NCBI GenBank assembly: GCA_900239685.1
Contig: OENT01000460.1
Location: 1 to 64,000 of the forward strand
Origin: Rotaria macrura
Lineage: Eukaryota > Rotifera > Eurotatoria > Philodinida > Philodinidae
DNA length: 64,000 nt
Reading direction: 5' to 3'
Part shown: positions 48,673 to 62,819 of the stretch, in pieces
Position numbering within the stretch: the stretch's first letter is position 1
How the letters are laid out: each line of letters begins with the position of its first letter
Translations under genes and position numbers: made by a program
Notes under the pieces: model-generated
What the model was told of the DNA's origin: nothing
Seen by the model: only the letters and a program-made list of their open reading frames with translations
Databases searched by the model: none

Positions 48673-49614
48673 CTCTCTCTCTCTTTCCGCACACATGCAT
48701 ACACACGCACACGATCAGTTTGCAAGGACATAGCAAAATAAGAGAGTAGAGGACAAGCGAGAGGGGAAGAAAGAACGCTGTCATTAACGGTCACTTCACC
48801 CACCGCCATACGTATACATTTAGTGTTGACGACAACGACAACGATTACATTATTTGAATACATGTTCTCTAAGTACGTAACACATATTGATGTCTCCATA
48901 AGTCACATCAACATCTGACCCGATAATACATATATTATGTCTCATCTACGATGCAACAAGCCATCTGTTCGATCTTCCTTCGATTAATAAACCATACTTG
49001 ATCTAATTGAGTTGACATTTGATGGGTTACTATATTGGTAATTTTCTAAGTGAGATATTGCCTGACCCGTCCATAACTATCATCAATATAGTTGTCAGAA
49101 AAATAAGAAATAAGTACTAACGAAACAAAAGAATGCATGAAAGATGATTTAGACCGGATGGGGAGCACGCCTGCGGACTCCTATTTCATCAACAACTAGT
49201 TATTGCAACGAGTGATGATGGTAGTGTCGTGTTGAATACCAACGCCCGAGCGATTTTCTTTCTTTCTCACACACTTTTTTTTTCTTTTACTCGTCATCCT
49301 CGTCTTGTTCCTTTTTTTGTCGTCCTCATTCTCCTTCTCTTTTATTTCCATATGGCGGACATACAAGTCCGAGACGAGAGACGACGATGTATGTCGTCGA
49401 CGGTCGGAGAAAGAGAGAATGCGAGCAAAAGATGATTGCATGTCTAATTTGCGTCATGGCGACTACGACTATGCAACGTTCGCTCGCGTCCTCCTTCTCC
49501 ATTCTTTCTTCGCACAACCATCCTCTAATCCAACGCGAAGGACAAGGCTATTTCTCCTCTCTGTGCGCGTATGTATGTGTGCACGCGTTTGTGCGTATAG
49601 ATATATAAATATGT

Positions 49615-49617
49615 ATG

Positions 49618-49656
<39 letters not shown>

Positions 49657-49658
49657 AT
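49615..49658. repeat. Compound (TA)n-(TG)n microsatellite
   Basis: A run of TA units is followed directly by about ten TG units, about 430 bp before the BCL11-like start codon. Confidence 0.8.
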
Positions 49659-50091
49659 GAGTATGTGTGAGACAGAATACTCAGTTGCTTACTATTATCC
49701 ACCACGTTAAAATCATGTCCTCATCCTATTTTTCCTTCGGTCTGCTTGTATTGATTTCATCGCTTGTTATCATAGGATGATATACGTGGAATACTGGATA
49801 ATTCGTTAGAGGATAATCGAACTTGTTTTTGCATAAGACAAAAATATATACACCTATATATCTCGCACTCGTTTTCTTTTTTTCTATTCTCATTGCTGTT
49901 GTTATTGTCGTCATCATCGTTTTTCTATATTTTATATTCGAACGAGATGTGTATGTGTGCGTCTCGCAATATCAATCATGTCCTACGCTTCTCTCTCTCT
50001 CTCCCTCTCTTTCTTACTCTGTCTCTTCATTTTTCTCGCCATCATACATAATGAATTTACAGAATTCAACAGATTCTTATTTCTAGAGTGA

Positions 50092-52987
50092 ATGCTCAAC
50101 GGTACTGTTGAGCCACTGCTGACCTTGAACAGCAGTACTACTAGATTAACGTCAACAATGAAGACCAATGGCGATAATAACACTAATAACAATGATATAT
50201 CATCAAGACGATCGGCAATGAAAGCATCATCGTTAGGAATGATGTCTTCAACGAACAGTACGACTACTACTAATAATAATTCTTCAATAGGCAATGATAA
50301 TCGGATCAAATTTATTGATATGCTTGTGTGTGGTTCATGTCAACAAGATTTTCAATTGTCCGATATCATTAAATTTATTGAACATAAAGCAATATGTGGT
50401 AATAAAGAAAATAAACGTAAAATTCCATATTTTCTATCTCAACGACGACAAAGAAAAAGTGACAATGATGATGATGATGATTACGATGATGACGATGATG
50501 ATGACGACAATGATGTTGACGATGATGGAAATAAAAGCCAACAGAGTACTAATTCACATGCCAATGAAAATGAACATCGTTCTCAACATCAACAAATATC
50601 GAAGAAACAATCAACATTTTCAAAAGCACTTGTTGATACTGGTGCCAATACGTTGAATAGTTCAAGTAAAAAAAATAAATGATAACAACAACATTTTCTT
50701 AATATAATCGATATATCTATTATTTTACAGATGAACCCTACAATTTCGAATGTAGTAAATGTGGCGATGTCTATAGTACAGGTAAACTTTGGAAAAAAAA
50801 AATAATTATCTAAAACTAATGTCGACTTATTGGTTTCTTAGCTTGGTATCTCATTCAACATTATCAACGAATGCATGGTATAAAGATGTACAGTACATGT
50901 CTAAATGAAAATCCTTCAATGAATAATAATCCAATAACATCCATGAGTACTAGTTCATTGTCTAATGAACCTTCAATGCTTAATATCGATCTTGGCCTAC
51001 TTGAAGCTGCACTCAAAAATGTTACTTCTTCTAATCGATCACTCACATCGTCCACAACATTCGCTTCGAATCAATTGATTGCGGCAGCTAATGCTACTCG
51101 CTCAGCGCAGAAACAACAACAACAACAACAGTCGCTTTCGTTACGAACGACAACCGATGCTAGTTGTCTCTCGGCGGGTGCCCATTCGAAGGTTAATGCA
51201 CCATTATCCAGTTTAAATGCATCATCATTTAATTCATCATATCCAAGTTTATTACAAGAAGTTGCTCATCGATCGAATTCAATTGTTAAATTATTTAATG
51301 AAGTAGCTAAACAGCAAACTTGTAAAACATCTGAAAAAGATAAAACTACTAATGATAAAACATCGTTAACAGATACGCAATTTCTTACACCAAAAGCAGT
51401 TGATGTTACAACATCTCGGGTAAGATTTTGCTTTTCTGTTTGTAAAAACAAAACAAAAAAGAAGAGAGAAACTCATTCATTTTTATGCCTTACTTTAATT
51501 CTAGGTGGAAAATGATTCGAACAATCATGTACATAGCCATGAAGGTAAATTACTGTTCTAAATTGAATTTGCATATGATTAAATATTTGATCAAATTTTT
51601 CAAGGTACAAGTCATAGTACACGGCGTCAAAAAAGACGTCGACCAACACATTCAGGTCAAAGTGATGAATATGAACAAAAACGAGCAATCCCAACAACCT
51701 TTGTTCCTTCACGTCGTCTATCAGCATCATCAACACGTTCAGTTTGTTTATCATCATCCGAAGATGAACCGGGAACCTCAACCAATCATCAAGAAATAAA
51801 TAAAAACAAATCAAACACATCTGAAGCATTCGTCATACAACTGTCATCGCAATCACAACGAAAACGTCATCAACGTAAACCGACTCGATTATCAAATGGC
51901 ACATCACAACAACAAGAATTGAATATTTCTGTTAAAAATGAACCATCGACAGTAGATGATAATCGACTAATGGTAAGAAAAAAACCTGGACTACTTGTTA
52001 CAAATAGTGGCAACAATACTAACGAAAATTATCAATGGATTCATCAAGCCTTTCGATCGATTGTACCGTCAACTGATATCGATTCGTCGATACAACAGAA
52101 TTCAACATCACCACAATCAAGTAAGAAAAATAAGACACACGCTCTTTACGTTAAAGTAACACTTTTCATTTTATTCTTTGTGTGCAGACTCCATCGTTGA
52201 CAGTGGTACTGGTTTAATATCAGCACGTTCATCGCCATCATTATCAACTACTCCACCATGTTCTACATCCGTACTTAATTTATCAACAAGTGGAAGTACA
52301 AATAATAACAATAACAATAATAATAATAATAATAATCATACCGGTGATCAAACTATGACGACTCATTCTCAATCATCAACACACGGAAAAAGTTCTCATC
52401 AAACAAGAGCAATAAATCAAACTAATTTAAATGGTGGTCATGTATCTAGTCCTAACTCTCAACGACTCATAAAACGTGATCGACGGAATGATACATGTGA
52501 ATTTTGTGGAAAAGTTTTTAAAAATTGTTCAAATCTAACTGTTCATCGACGTAGTCATACAGGTTAGAAAACAAAACTACAATTGCTTCTATTCGAAAAT
52601 ATTATCTTTGATTTTATTTTTTAAGGTGAAAAACCATATAAATGTGAACTGTGCGCATACGCATGTGCGCAATCATCAAAATTAACACGTCATATGAAAA
52701 CACATGGCCGTGATGGCAATGAAGCGTTCCATTGTCGATATTGTTCAATGCCGTTTTCTGTTGCAAGCACGTTGGAAAAACACATGCGCCGTTGCGAACG
52801 TAATCCACAAATTCTTGCTGTTTTTAAACAACAACAGCAACAAATAAGTTCCACTGGTTCAACTAGAAGATCGACAAATGCCATTAAAACTGAATATACT
52901 GTCGATGATAATGATGAAATGATGACTAATGATTATTCATCGTTTGCTGAAATAATTGATGAACAAAATGAACTCGGTTTAGAAGAA

Positions 52988-53020
<33 letters not shown>

Positions 53021-53068
53021 ATAGATCTTAACGAAGAAAGTGAACAGGCATCAAACGAGCAAACTTGA
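50092..53068 (+). CDS. BCL11-family C2H2 zinc-finger transcription factor
   Basis: This is the homologue of vertebrate BCL11A/B (CTIP1/2), nuclear DNA-binding repressors in neural and blood development. The model is 858 aa. Exons are 50092-50665, 50731-50781, 50842-51419, 51505-51544, 51605-52120, 52188-52562 and 52626-53068. Near the N-terminus a CCHC finger (Cys80, Cys83, His98, Cys102; [21 protein letters not shown]) matches the BCL11 multimerisation finger. An acidic run follows at about 124-147. Finger 1 (Cys199, Cys202, His215, His220; [13 protein letters not shown]) is split by an intron. The C-terminal triplet is very well conserved: 690-710 ([20 protein letters not shown]), 718-738 and 748-768. 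The last finger ends His764-Cys768 where vertebrates have His-His. The middle finger pair of vertebrate BCL11 is not found. A poly-Asp tract precedes the C-terminus. Confidence 0.93.
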
Positions 53069-56000
53069 GTTTCTTTTCTTTTCTTTTCTTTCTTCTTTTG
53101 TTTATTCAGATACCGTTGTCTCTTTTTCTCTCTGTATTTGTTGTGTGTATCTTTAAATTATTTTCATCATTGATTATCTACAACCGTTTTCGTTCTGCTC
53201 CTATATTCGGGTTATTTCTTTATTTTTGTTTTGCTGTCTCTTGTGTGTCCCCGGTTGGTTGGTCGTTTGTTATATTTCAACCGAACAAACACGGAACAGT
53301 TTTTCATTTCGCTTTCGATAGAGTACGTGTGTTGATGAATCTGATGAACAGTCTCTTTTATCTATGATCTCTCTTTTTCTTTTCTTTGCATATACATATA
53401 TATATATATATAAGCTTTCGTGTTGCTGACTTATTTTCGAAAAGAGAAAATATCTTCGTTCCTATTACCCGTGCATTTGTATGTATTTAGACAGAGAGAA
53501 AGAACAGTTATAAATGTTTTGTTCCCTTTTGTTTGTTCTACTTTCGTTTTCTCTGGTTTTTCGTGTAGACGACGAAATGACTGAATGACTCTCTACTTTG
53601 TGTTCTTCTATATTATTCTTACATCGGGTTGCTCTTTATTATTTTGTTGTTCCGTGTGTGAGTGCGTGTTTGTATCTAAAGCGAGGTTAATGAACAGTAG
53701 TCGGAAAAAGACGACATAGAAGTGTCATTTCATAATTGTGTTTCTCATTTTATGTTAACTGTATCTGTGTTATTTGTTGTAACGTTCATTAACATTACAA
53801 GCCTCTTTTCTTTCTTTTTCCTGCTTGTTCTTCTCTCTTTTTTTTTTCTATAATTGATAATTAAGAATTTGAAAAAAAAGCATAAAAGTACACGTATTAG
53901 AAAACGATCTGTCTTTTCCTTATTGGTGTGTATGACTTTATGTGATACGAATTTAGACAAGTGTAAAAACAGGGTTTTATCCTTTGGCAACTGTGCCCGA
54001 TGATGTATTGTTTCCATCGATTATAAATATTTCAAGAGCACATAATTGCCTTGAGTTCTACTATTGTATTATTTGGTGTCTTTATGACATTATCTATAAA
54101 TACAAACAACCATTAGTTGGCTTACAAATTATTGGCTTTTGCATTTTATCTATTCTTTTGTTTTATGTGTCATTGCCAAATAAATCAAACAATAATATAT
54201 GCGATTTAGTACAGCTTCTCTATAAACTTGGGTACAAAAACATTTATCTTATACACGTGTTTTATAACATGGAAGTGAAACATACTTTTACAAAATGGTT
54301 TATTTTATTATATAATTCATAGTATTTATTTATTTGCTTTTCAAGTCATTGGAGATTATCAATCAACAAGAGTATTTTAATTTGATTTTATTATTATTTA
54401 TTTACACAAAAGTTCGATTACAATTGCAAACATTCGACATTACTTTAAGAAAATGTGTAATGCTACAATGTAAATTATTTTCATCAGTAATTGTGTGTAT
54501 CTATTATTGCAGTATATCAAGATAGTATGACGTATCAACAAATGTTTTCATATGAGTACATGTCCATAGGTTAATGGAAGTAATATTAGAGTAGAGATTT
54601 TCATACGATATATTTATTTATTTATTCATCAATATCAAACAATAGCTTAGTTATGAGAATGTTTTATATAGTTTTATTCTTTTTAACTAAATTAAACAAT
54701 ATTATTGCATTTAGAATTCCTTTATGTTCTTGATGAAAGAAAATCTTTGTTATTTTTTCAAAGAACATATGATTTTATCGACTGGATAATATTTGATTAG
54801 CAATGATTGATTGATGTATGAAACATTGTGAATTGAAGGCTTCAATGAGGAGAGATCCCCGATGGCTTCATTGTGTTTTTCACCATGATTTATCTCATTC
54901 AATTTCATGTAAATTTCGTTATGTATATAGAGCATATGTTTTTAATGCATTAGTGACTATAGTATGTTAACAACATCAACAATGTTGCACTAGATGGATA
55001 TGCTCCTGAAATGTTTCAACAAAATCAACTGTTACAAAAGTAACGGATGCAATCAATCAATTAAAATGTTCTTGATGTGATTACATAAAGTACGAATAAA
55101 AAGGTCAAAGTACTTCACTTATCGAGATTTTACGTGTTATTTCATTCTAATTTTGTCAGTAACATTTTAAAATGAATACGTCCAGCAACAAGATATTCTT
55201 TCACAAAAAAATTATCTTTTTTTCTAATTCGACTTGAAGTACAATGTAAATACTGACTTGCTTGTTTTGTTTTGAAAAAGATTTCAAAAGAAATCTGAAA
55301 TGTAGTTCGATAATCTTAATATAGAAAAATAAAAAGCACCTTATCTTTTTAATCAACTTAATTTCGTTTGATTGATTCTCAATGATGGATTGACAAATGG
55401 GCAAACTCAGTGACTCGATGTTATAAATTCATTAGAAATTTTTCTAAGAATTGGAAAGGACATGTCACACAACAACATCGAAGACTACACTACTCGAAGT
55501 ATATAACAAGCAACATTGTAAATTACTCTGTTGAAATTTACGGTCATTTAATCTGTGAAAGTATGAGAATGCTAAATATACATATGACGTATTTAGTCGT
55601 TTGAATTCAGTTCAGAGGAAAGTGTCGGAGTCTTGAACTACAATGTTTTGCTCATTCTTACATATCACTCAAGAAAGTCATTTGTTGCAGATGTCAACAA
55701 CGTATTTACCTAAAAAAGCCTTATATTTGAGAGAAATTATTTTTATGAATCCTTGATGATATGTGATATAATCTAATTCTATATTTGGAGAAAAATGTGC
55801 AAGAGTCCGTATAATTTAGAAATATACCAAAAATAGAACATGCTTTCGGTTGAACTTCTTTATGTGACATGCCACCGTGACATATGTTTGAAGTGAAAAT
55901 ACACGTGAATTTATCTTGAACAAGATTGCTGTACACGTAAATATCTTGTATATCATAACAAGAATTTTTCTACGACTCCTAATTATGATTCCTTTCATCT

Positions 56001-58686
56001 CTGACAAGTCAATTATTGTTATACAGTCGATGTCTATCGTATTGTAATAGATAAGTCGAAGTCTATCGCTGATTTACGATTCGAATGTCAAGATAGATTC
56101 AAAAGTACATATCTGTGCATGAAATGAATAGTTTTAGGCAAGTGATCACATGTCTTTATGCACGAAAGCTAATAGTCGTCATCGTTCTCTACTCAAGGAC
56201 CTCTAGTGATAAGTTCTGTGTTAGACAAAGTAGAATTCATTGAAATTTTTCTTAACCATCGACAGTTAACACTATGAATCAACAAAAATATTTTCAAGTA
56301 TAAAGAAACTCATTTCTTCTATGAAATATTTCAACCTCATAATTAAATTTTGTTTTAGGTAAAACAATTCTAAATAGCTCTTTTCGAGGTTCTAGTTGAA
56401 TCGTTGACTTGGTTTTTCGATCTGCTCTATTTATTAAACGCGAGTTCGGTTTGATAGATAGGCACTGTATTTCCCATGAAACTACTATTCAACAATGTTC
56501 GTTCTTGTATTTCTACCTTCCAAATGAGAATCGTATGAAGAAGTTTCGTTGTAGATAATAATGTTTCTAAAGACAAGCATAATTCAAAAATATTCAGTCG
56601 GTCACAATTGAGAAGGCATTTTTAAAACGATAAAAAGAAGATGTTGTTGCGAAATTAGATTGGTGTCAACAAGTGATAGAAAACGGACGAGCACGATTAT
56701 TCTACGTAAGCTTGAATACAATCACAAATGATTAAACATCTATGAATGGTGATTTATGAAATACAATGACGAAATATCGTCTTGATTCACTGCGTCATGA
56801 TTTTTAAGACCTTATTTCAAGTGAGGAGTACCTTAAATTCAAACAAATCGAATTAGAATCACTCGATGATTTATTAAGTAAATAATTCTTGCACTTGGAA
56901 GCGTTCTATATTATCATTAGAGTGTTTCGAAGCAAAAAGTACTATTTATTATTGCAATTGATGAAAATTTTCGATTAATCGAACATATTAATTTTACCCA
57001 TATTGTTAAATATATTTGTTGCGATACATAGTATCATGTTCGGTGCAACAAAATACTTTCAAGAATTCAATCAAAAACTCATGGCTCGTTTATCGTTGTA
57101 AGTTTTTTTTCTAACTTCTTCAATATTTGATGAACCATTCATTGCATTCCTATGAATCAAGTATTAAAAGAACTCTATTTTACTGCAAATAAGTTCATAG
57201 TGTATTATGTTTGGTTAGTCTTTTTTTAGTTGTTGAGTTTATCAACGGGGGTCATATTGATTAGGGTGCTTGACGCTACAACAATAATTAATACGTTGGC
57301 ATCATAATTTATATTAAATATCTGATGATAACCAGTATCAATTAAAAGTATTCGAAATGGAACTTTACTATTATTGTGTGCGATCAAAACTATGCGTGAA
57401 TAGATAATACATGGAACGGAATCGTTTTTCATTAAGCTCGAACATTCGATTTAATCATCAAACGTAAAATATTACACACAAATAATCGATCAATTCGACG
57501 AACACGTTTTCTTTTGGCTTCTGTGCTGCAATTAATTAGTACATTGTTTAAAAAAGACTTGACATTTTTATCTCTTTGCACAGATCGATGCTGGGTGGAT
57601 ACAAACTGATAACCTTGAACTATGAGCTCGAAACAGAAGACTATTGTTATCGATGGAAGAATGATAATTAATTTTGACAAGTTTAATTCAATAGTTTATT
57701 CAAATTGAAACGAAAAACCATTGTTGCTGAACATTGCAAGTTCAATGATATGTACGGTTTCTTAAATTGAATTCAAAATTGAGAGCGAGAGACATCAATA
57801 ACCGATATTGATTTAATTATCAGTGTTATACTTGTGGCAGTACCTCAAAATGACTACATGATTGAATTGAATTATCATATAACTTATGACTGATTAGTTG
57901 ATAATATTTATTCATTTGGCGGAGAACAATTTCAGTTGTAATTGTTTTGCTAATGTTAAACGACTCATCGACTAAATTTTTTTGTACTATACTACGCTAT
58001 TGTATATTTAACAAATTTTATTCGTTTTTTGGTCATGCATTATATCTATTGTTTTGCAAACAATATGTCTTTGCCGTGGCATCTTGTGATGTACGACATC
58101 TACTGAAAGACAATACAAAGAGAGAGAAAACATCAGAAAGAGATGATGTGGCTGGATATTTTCAAAGTACAAATCAGGTTAACTCATCAATGAAGGTATA
58201 AGGCATCAAATAAAAGATCAGTGAGTGCTTGCTCTACTTTTTATTCGTCTGAAAATAAAGAATCATATGTGCAAGAGATAACATTAATATTTTGCGTAGT
58301 AAGAAATATAAAATGGGTTATATATGGCGTTACTTTTGCTGTTTGCTATATCGATCGACTGTGTTGTGTTGCATTGTCTAATCTATACTTCTTTTTCTTT
58401 CTCCTTCACTTCACTTAGTATGAGATTGATACAATAAGTCAATTATTGGGTTTATAGTTTTCCAAATTATAACATTTTTTTCGGTTAATACTTCGACATT
58501 GACATTTCACAGGGTTAGTTTAAATATCTTTACTATCGTTGTTTTTTCTCGATATTAATTTATAAGAGAGTAATTAGTTCGCAAATAAAATTCATATCGT
58601 CTGTCAATGAATTTGAATCAAAAGAACAGTATCTCTATACGCATACAACCAATGAACATATATCATTTTCTAGAAACTGATCGGTC
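53069..58686. other. 5.6-kb stretch with only decayed coding traces
   Basis: The first kilobase is T-rich with a (TA)n run near 53397-53411 and is probably the BCL11-like 3' UTR. Coding-like fragments appear at about 56637-56706 (DVVAKLDWCQQVIENGRARL), 56824-56884 and on the minus strand at 57680-57226. There, two frames abut as TAATG and give 82 and 68 codons. None could be linked into a gene or assigned a family. Confidence 0.4.
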
Positions 58687-61600
58687 ATGTTACATTCTCG
58701 GCTTTTAACTACCAGTCAAGCTTTATTTCAGCGAACTCTTGTAACTCAGACGAAAAATTCTGCTACTAATTTAAATAATAATCAACAGAATGATATAACA
58801 AACTTGTACACATCATCGAGCAATTCATTGAGTCCACCAGAACGACCATTCACTTATCAATTTACTCATCAAGTTACAAATCAAGTTCCACCACTTGAAT
58901 ATATTGATTTATACAAAAGAGACTTAGCGTTATGTGAATTTCTTACGAAAGAAAATAAAGGACAAATTAAAGACATGGGTAATGAATTAGGCACTTTTCA
59001 TTGGTTTGAACAAGGTCAACTAGCTAATCGATATACACCTAAATTACGTCAATATGATCGTTATGGTCATCGTATTGATGAAGTTCAATTTCATCCGGCT
59101 TACCATGATCTTATGACAATCGGAATGAGATATGGGGTAAGCTATAGAAGTTTATTCATCTGAACAGTTATTTAATTCCGGTCGGTTCAGTGCAAGACCG
59201 GTGACAAATATCAATCTAATCAACGAATAATCTGAAATCATGTTCATGATTTTCGGTTAATGTTAGACTTGCACAGAAGACTTATTTGCAATAGACATGG
59301 GCTAGAAATCGAGTGTAGTTGAAGATTTAATATGAGAGTAAAAGAAACAAGAAAGCTTTTTCGAACTCTAACTTCTAAATGAAGTCAATCTTCAAAAATT
59401 TAGAAATTAACCTAATTATGATCTGTTTCTTTACAGTTTTCTTCATCTACAATATTCTACTTAGTGAAAAGAGAATAACAAATCGGAAAATATCTGTTTT
59501 GTATCAAATTATTTGATTTGACAGAAATTCTTTAATAGATTTCTGACTACTTTCTCCTCCTATATCCATCCTATGATATACATATTTAAGACTAAATTAG
59601 CACCACCTTTCCGTGAGATAAGTTCACATTTTGAGGTCATCAGGACAAAAATCAGTTTTGTAAAAATGGAATTCTAATTTTAATATCTGATCCATATCTC
59701 AACATCAAAGATTTACTTTCAAAGTTCAAAATAGTCTATCTGTCTGTGATAGACACAAAAAAGAAAAATGGATTCTGGTGAATCCTAAGATTTAAACTTT
59801 TCTCTCTTTGAATTTATAGCTTTTGCCGATTTTACTATGACATCTTTGCAAAATCAATTCGAGTATCTTATCTGTAATTATGATTCAAAACTTTATACTA
59901 CTTAATGATACGTGATAAAGTCGTATAATACAACAAATATTTCAGATACATGACACGAGATTCTTACTAAAAGAAAGGTAAAACGTTTTATAAGAAAAAG
60001 GATAATTCTTCTAGAGAAGTTGAAATAGACTCACCGTTTCTTTGAATTATTTCTTCGAGATAGTCTGAATTAGAAAACAAAACTAATTAGTTGATAAATA
60101 TCAAATCAGCTTGTTTATTTGCTTAGGTTCATTCTGTAGCTTGGGATTCGCTACCTGGATCGGGAAGCAATGTTAATCCGGATGGACATTTGCAGCATGC
60201 TGTAAGCAATTCAACAACCAAAACTATGATATTTACATTCAACCCATTCATGTTTCTTATTTAAGGCAGCGTTGTATATTCTAACACAAATCGAAGCAGG
60301 TGTTTGTTGTCCATTGTCAATGACATATTCTGGTTATCCGATTCTTCATCGTTATCTTCATTGCACGGAAAAAAAGTTAACCGATAGTTTTCCTATAGAA
60401 CGTATTTTATCTCGTCAATACGATAAACGATGTTTACCGGCCAATATGAAATCTGGATTAACAATAGGTTGACAAGAAAGTTTTCTTCGAGAAATATATA
60501 TTTCAAATTATGTTTAACAATAGGAATGGCACTAACTGAAAAACAAGGTGGTAGCGATGTTCGACTCAATACAACGAAAGCTTATTGTGATAATCGAAAG
60601 GAGAAACGTTATATTCTAATCGGTCATAAGTAATAAGCAAATCAAGAAAAAACTGAATCATATTTATTATTATCTATTAGATGGTTTTGTTCGGCTCCCA
60701 TGAGTGATGGTTTTCTTGTTCTTGCTCAAATTCATCATGATGATAATCTCACTCAGCCATCATCTACAAGTTCACCGTCGTGTTTTTTTGTTCCACGTTG
60801 GTTACCGAATGGAGAACGTAATCCATTTTATATTCAACGGTTAAAAGATAAACTCGGCAATCGCTCAAACGCATCAGGTGAAATCGAATTTAACAATACT
60901 CAAGCTGTACGTAGACGACAAGAAACTATTTGAACAAATAAATTTACATTGGAAAATTTTCTAGTGGTTACTAGGGAAAGAACATAGTGGTATTAAAGTT
61001 ATTATTGATATGATCAATGGTACACGATTAGATAGTGCAGTTTCAAGTGCTGCCCTAATGAGACAAGCTTTAGTGCAAGTAAACATTATTTTCTATATTG
61101 ATTAGAAAAGGTCAGTAGAAAAATTTTGTTTTCTTATAACAATAGGCAACTTGGCATGCTCGTCATCGGAAAGCTTTTGGCCAATTATTAATTCATCAAC
61201 CATTGATGAAACAAGTTCTCATCGATCTATTACTTGAATCCGAAGCAGCTACAACTCTTGTTATGTATCTTGCAACACTCTACGATGTTACATATAATAA
61301 TATGCATTCAAATAATACAGCGGAAACAAAAGCATTGACACGTATAGCTTCGGCTATAGCAAAATTTTGGATATGCAAACGAACACCAGAGACAACATAC
61401 GAAGCATTAGAATGTCTTGGCGGTGCTGGATTTGTGGAAGACTCAATTATGTCACGTATATATCGTGAAGCACCAGTGAATAGTATTTGGTAAATATTTA
61501 TGTTACGAAATGTCAAAAAATTGGAAATTTGAGTATAGTCATCATTGGACGTCATTTTTCGAGTTATCTTCAAACATGTTGTTGTTGTTGTTGTTGTTTG

Positions 61601-62819
61601 AGTAGTAAAACCGTTGGTTTTATAGTCGAATTTTGGGAAAAGCAATTTTTGAAAGAAAGCTTCCCATCAAAATTATCCTAATGAAATCAGATTTCAAAAA
61701 TTTTAATTTTAATTCCAAAATTTGTGTTGTTGGTGCTCACTATCTCACAGGATATCATCTGAAGAGTATGGTTAATATTTGACAAGTTTTTTCTTCATAA
61801 TTGAGAAAATGACGTTTTGTTTTATTTTCATGTGATTGTACATTTCAGCTATGTTCAAAACTTTGGACTATGCAATCGTCTGCTACAAATGAGAAGAACT
61901 TGATACTTAGACTTTATCGAAAAACTTGTATGGAATTATAGATTTGATACTAGGAGTAATTCTTAGCTATGGGCTAACATTTTATTTTGGCAACATAATC
62001 GAAGATACTTAGGCTTTTAAAGATAGAATTTCTCTCACTAATGGTCTATGCATTATGAGATTTAACCATGTTCCATTAGTATGTTGATTGACATTATTAC
62101 CTATTGACAGATGCGCAATGCAAACTAGAACTTTCTACGATATATATATATATTTTAAGATAAACGAACTCGTTTAGTTTTTAGAAATCTATCTACAAGG
62201 TTTTACATGAACGATAAACTTTAGTTTACTGTTCCGAATCTATCAAGCCTAATCTTTTTGAATATCATGACTTGTATTCTCCCGCTGATTCAATTGTTCC
62301 TATGAAGAAAAAATTCACATATTTTTTTTCCAAGAAATATAGGATAAACAAATTTGAAAGTGATATTATAATATTTTCATTCCAAACAAGATGTTTAAAT
62401 GTTGTATATTCAAAACAGTCTATTTTATTTCTACGTTTACTTTTAGGGAGGGTAGTGGTAATGTTATTTGTTTGGATATAGTACGTTCGATGAAAAAATC
62501 ACCTGAATCACTTGAAGCATATATATCGTTTATGCATGAAACTAAAGGCTCAAATAAACATTTAGATGCTGCATTTGAACAGGTCGAAAAGAATCTACTA
62601 AGGAAAAATCTTCCAGTTCATACGCTCGAGCGTCATGCGCGAACATTGGCTACACAAGTAGCATTATGTCTTCAAGCTGGTTTACTTATTCGTCATTTAC
62701 CACAATCAGTTAGTGATATATTTTGTGCATCACGTCTTGGGCCTAATCGTGGTTCGATTTTTGGTGATTTACCAATAGATATTGATACAGATGTACTATT
62801 AAAGAGATTACCTTTTTGA
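58687..62819 (+). CDS. AidB/ACDH-11-type acyl-CoA dehydrogenase
   Basis: This flavoprotein of the acyl-CoA dehydrogenase family is 629 aa and is closest to bacterial AidB and nematode ACDH-11. Exons are 58687-59136, 60127-60201, 60266-60467, 60524-60629, 60681-60906, 60965-61078, 61146-61489 and 62447-62819, all in phase. Residues 1-25 (MLHSRLLTTSQALFQRT) look like a mitochondrial presequence. The AidB-like N-terminal domain has FHPAYHDLM. The FAD/substrate region has MALTEKQGGSDV and LIGHKWFCSAPMSD, followed by RLKDKLGNRSNAS. The C-terminal helical domain has LGGAGFVEDS and REAPVNSIWEGSGNV, where Glu507 matches the catalytic base of the family. About 50 residues upstream of the core are not conserved. 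Two introns are unusually long (990 and 957 bp). AATAAA is at 62951. Confidence 0.9.

Larger units (their letters stand above)
47401..50091. promoter_or_regulatory. Microsatellite-rich upstream region of the BCL11-like gene
   Basis: Base composition changes here: more G+C, many CT/GA runs (47884-47965, 48025-48085, the flanks of the N gap, 49990-50025), TG and TA repeats (49615-49658) and CpG-containing words. Long frames on both strands are products of these simple repeats. Its position directly before the zinc-finger gene suggests its promoter and long 5' leader. No first exon could be proven. Confidence 0.4.

Noticed and set aside
47721-49705. Many long frames on both strands (for example 121 codons at 49305-49670)
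   Set aside because: They come from CT, GA, TA and TG simple repeats, which are open in several frames, and show no protein-like composition.
50294-50656. 120-codon frame rich in Met/Thr overlapping exon 1 of the BCL11-like gene
   Set aside because: It is a shadow of the GAT/GAC-rich acidic tract of the real exon in another frame.
57226-57680. Two abutting minus-strand frames of 82 and 68 codons joined by TAATG
   Set aside because: The arrangement looked like an overlapping pair, but neither has a recognisable domain and the stop is not removed by a plausible splice; kept only as a note on the gene-free stretch.
61280-61645. 121-codon minus-strand frame over the acyl-CoA dehydrogenase
   Set aside because: It is antisense to exon 7, whose plus-strand reading contains conserved family motifs.
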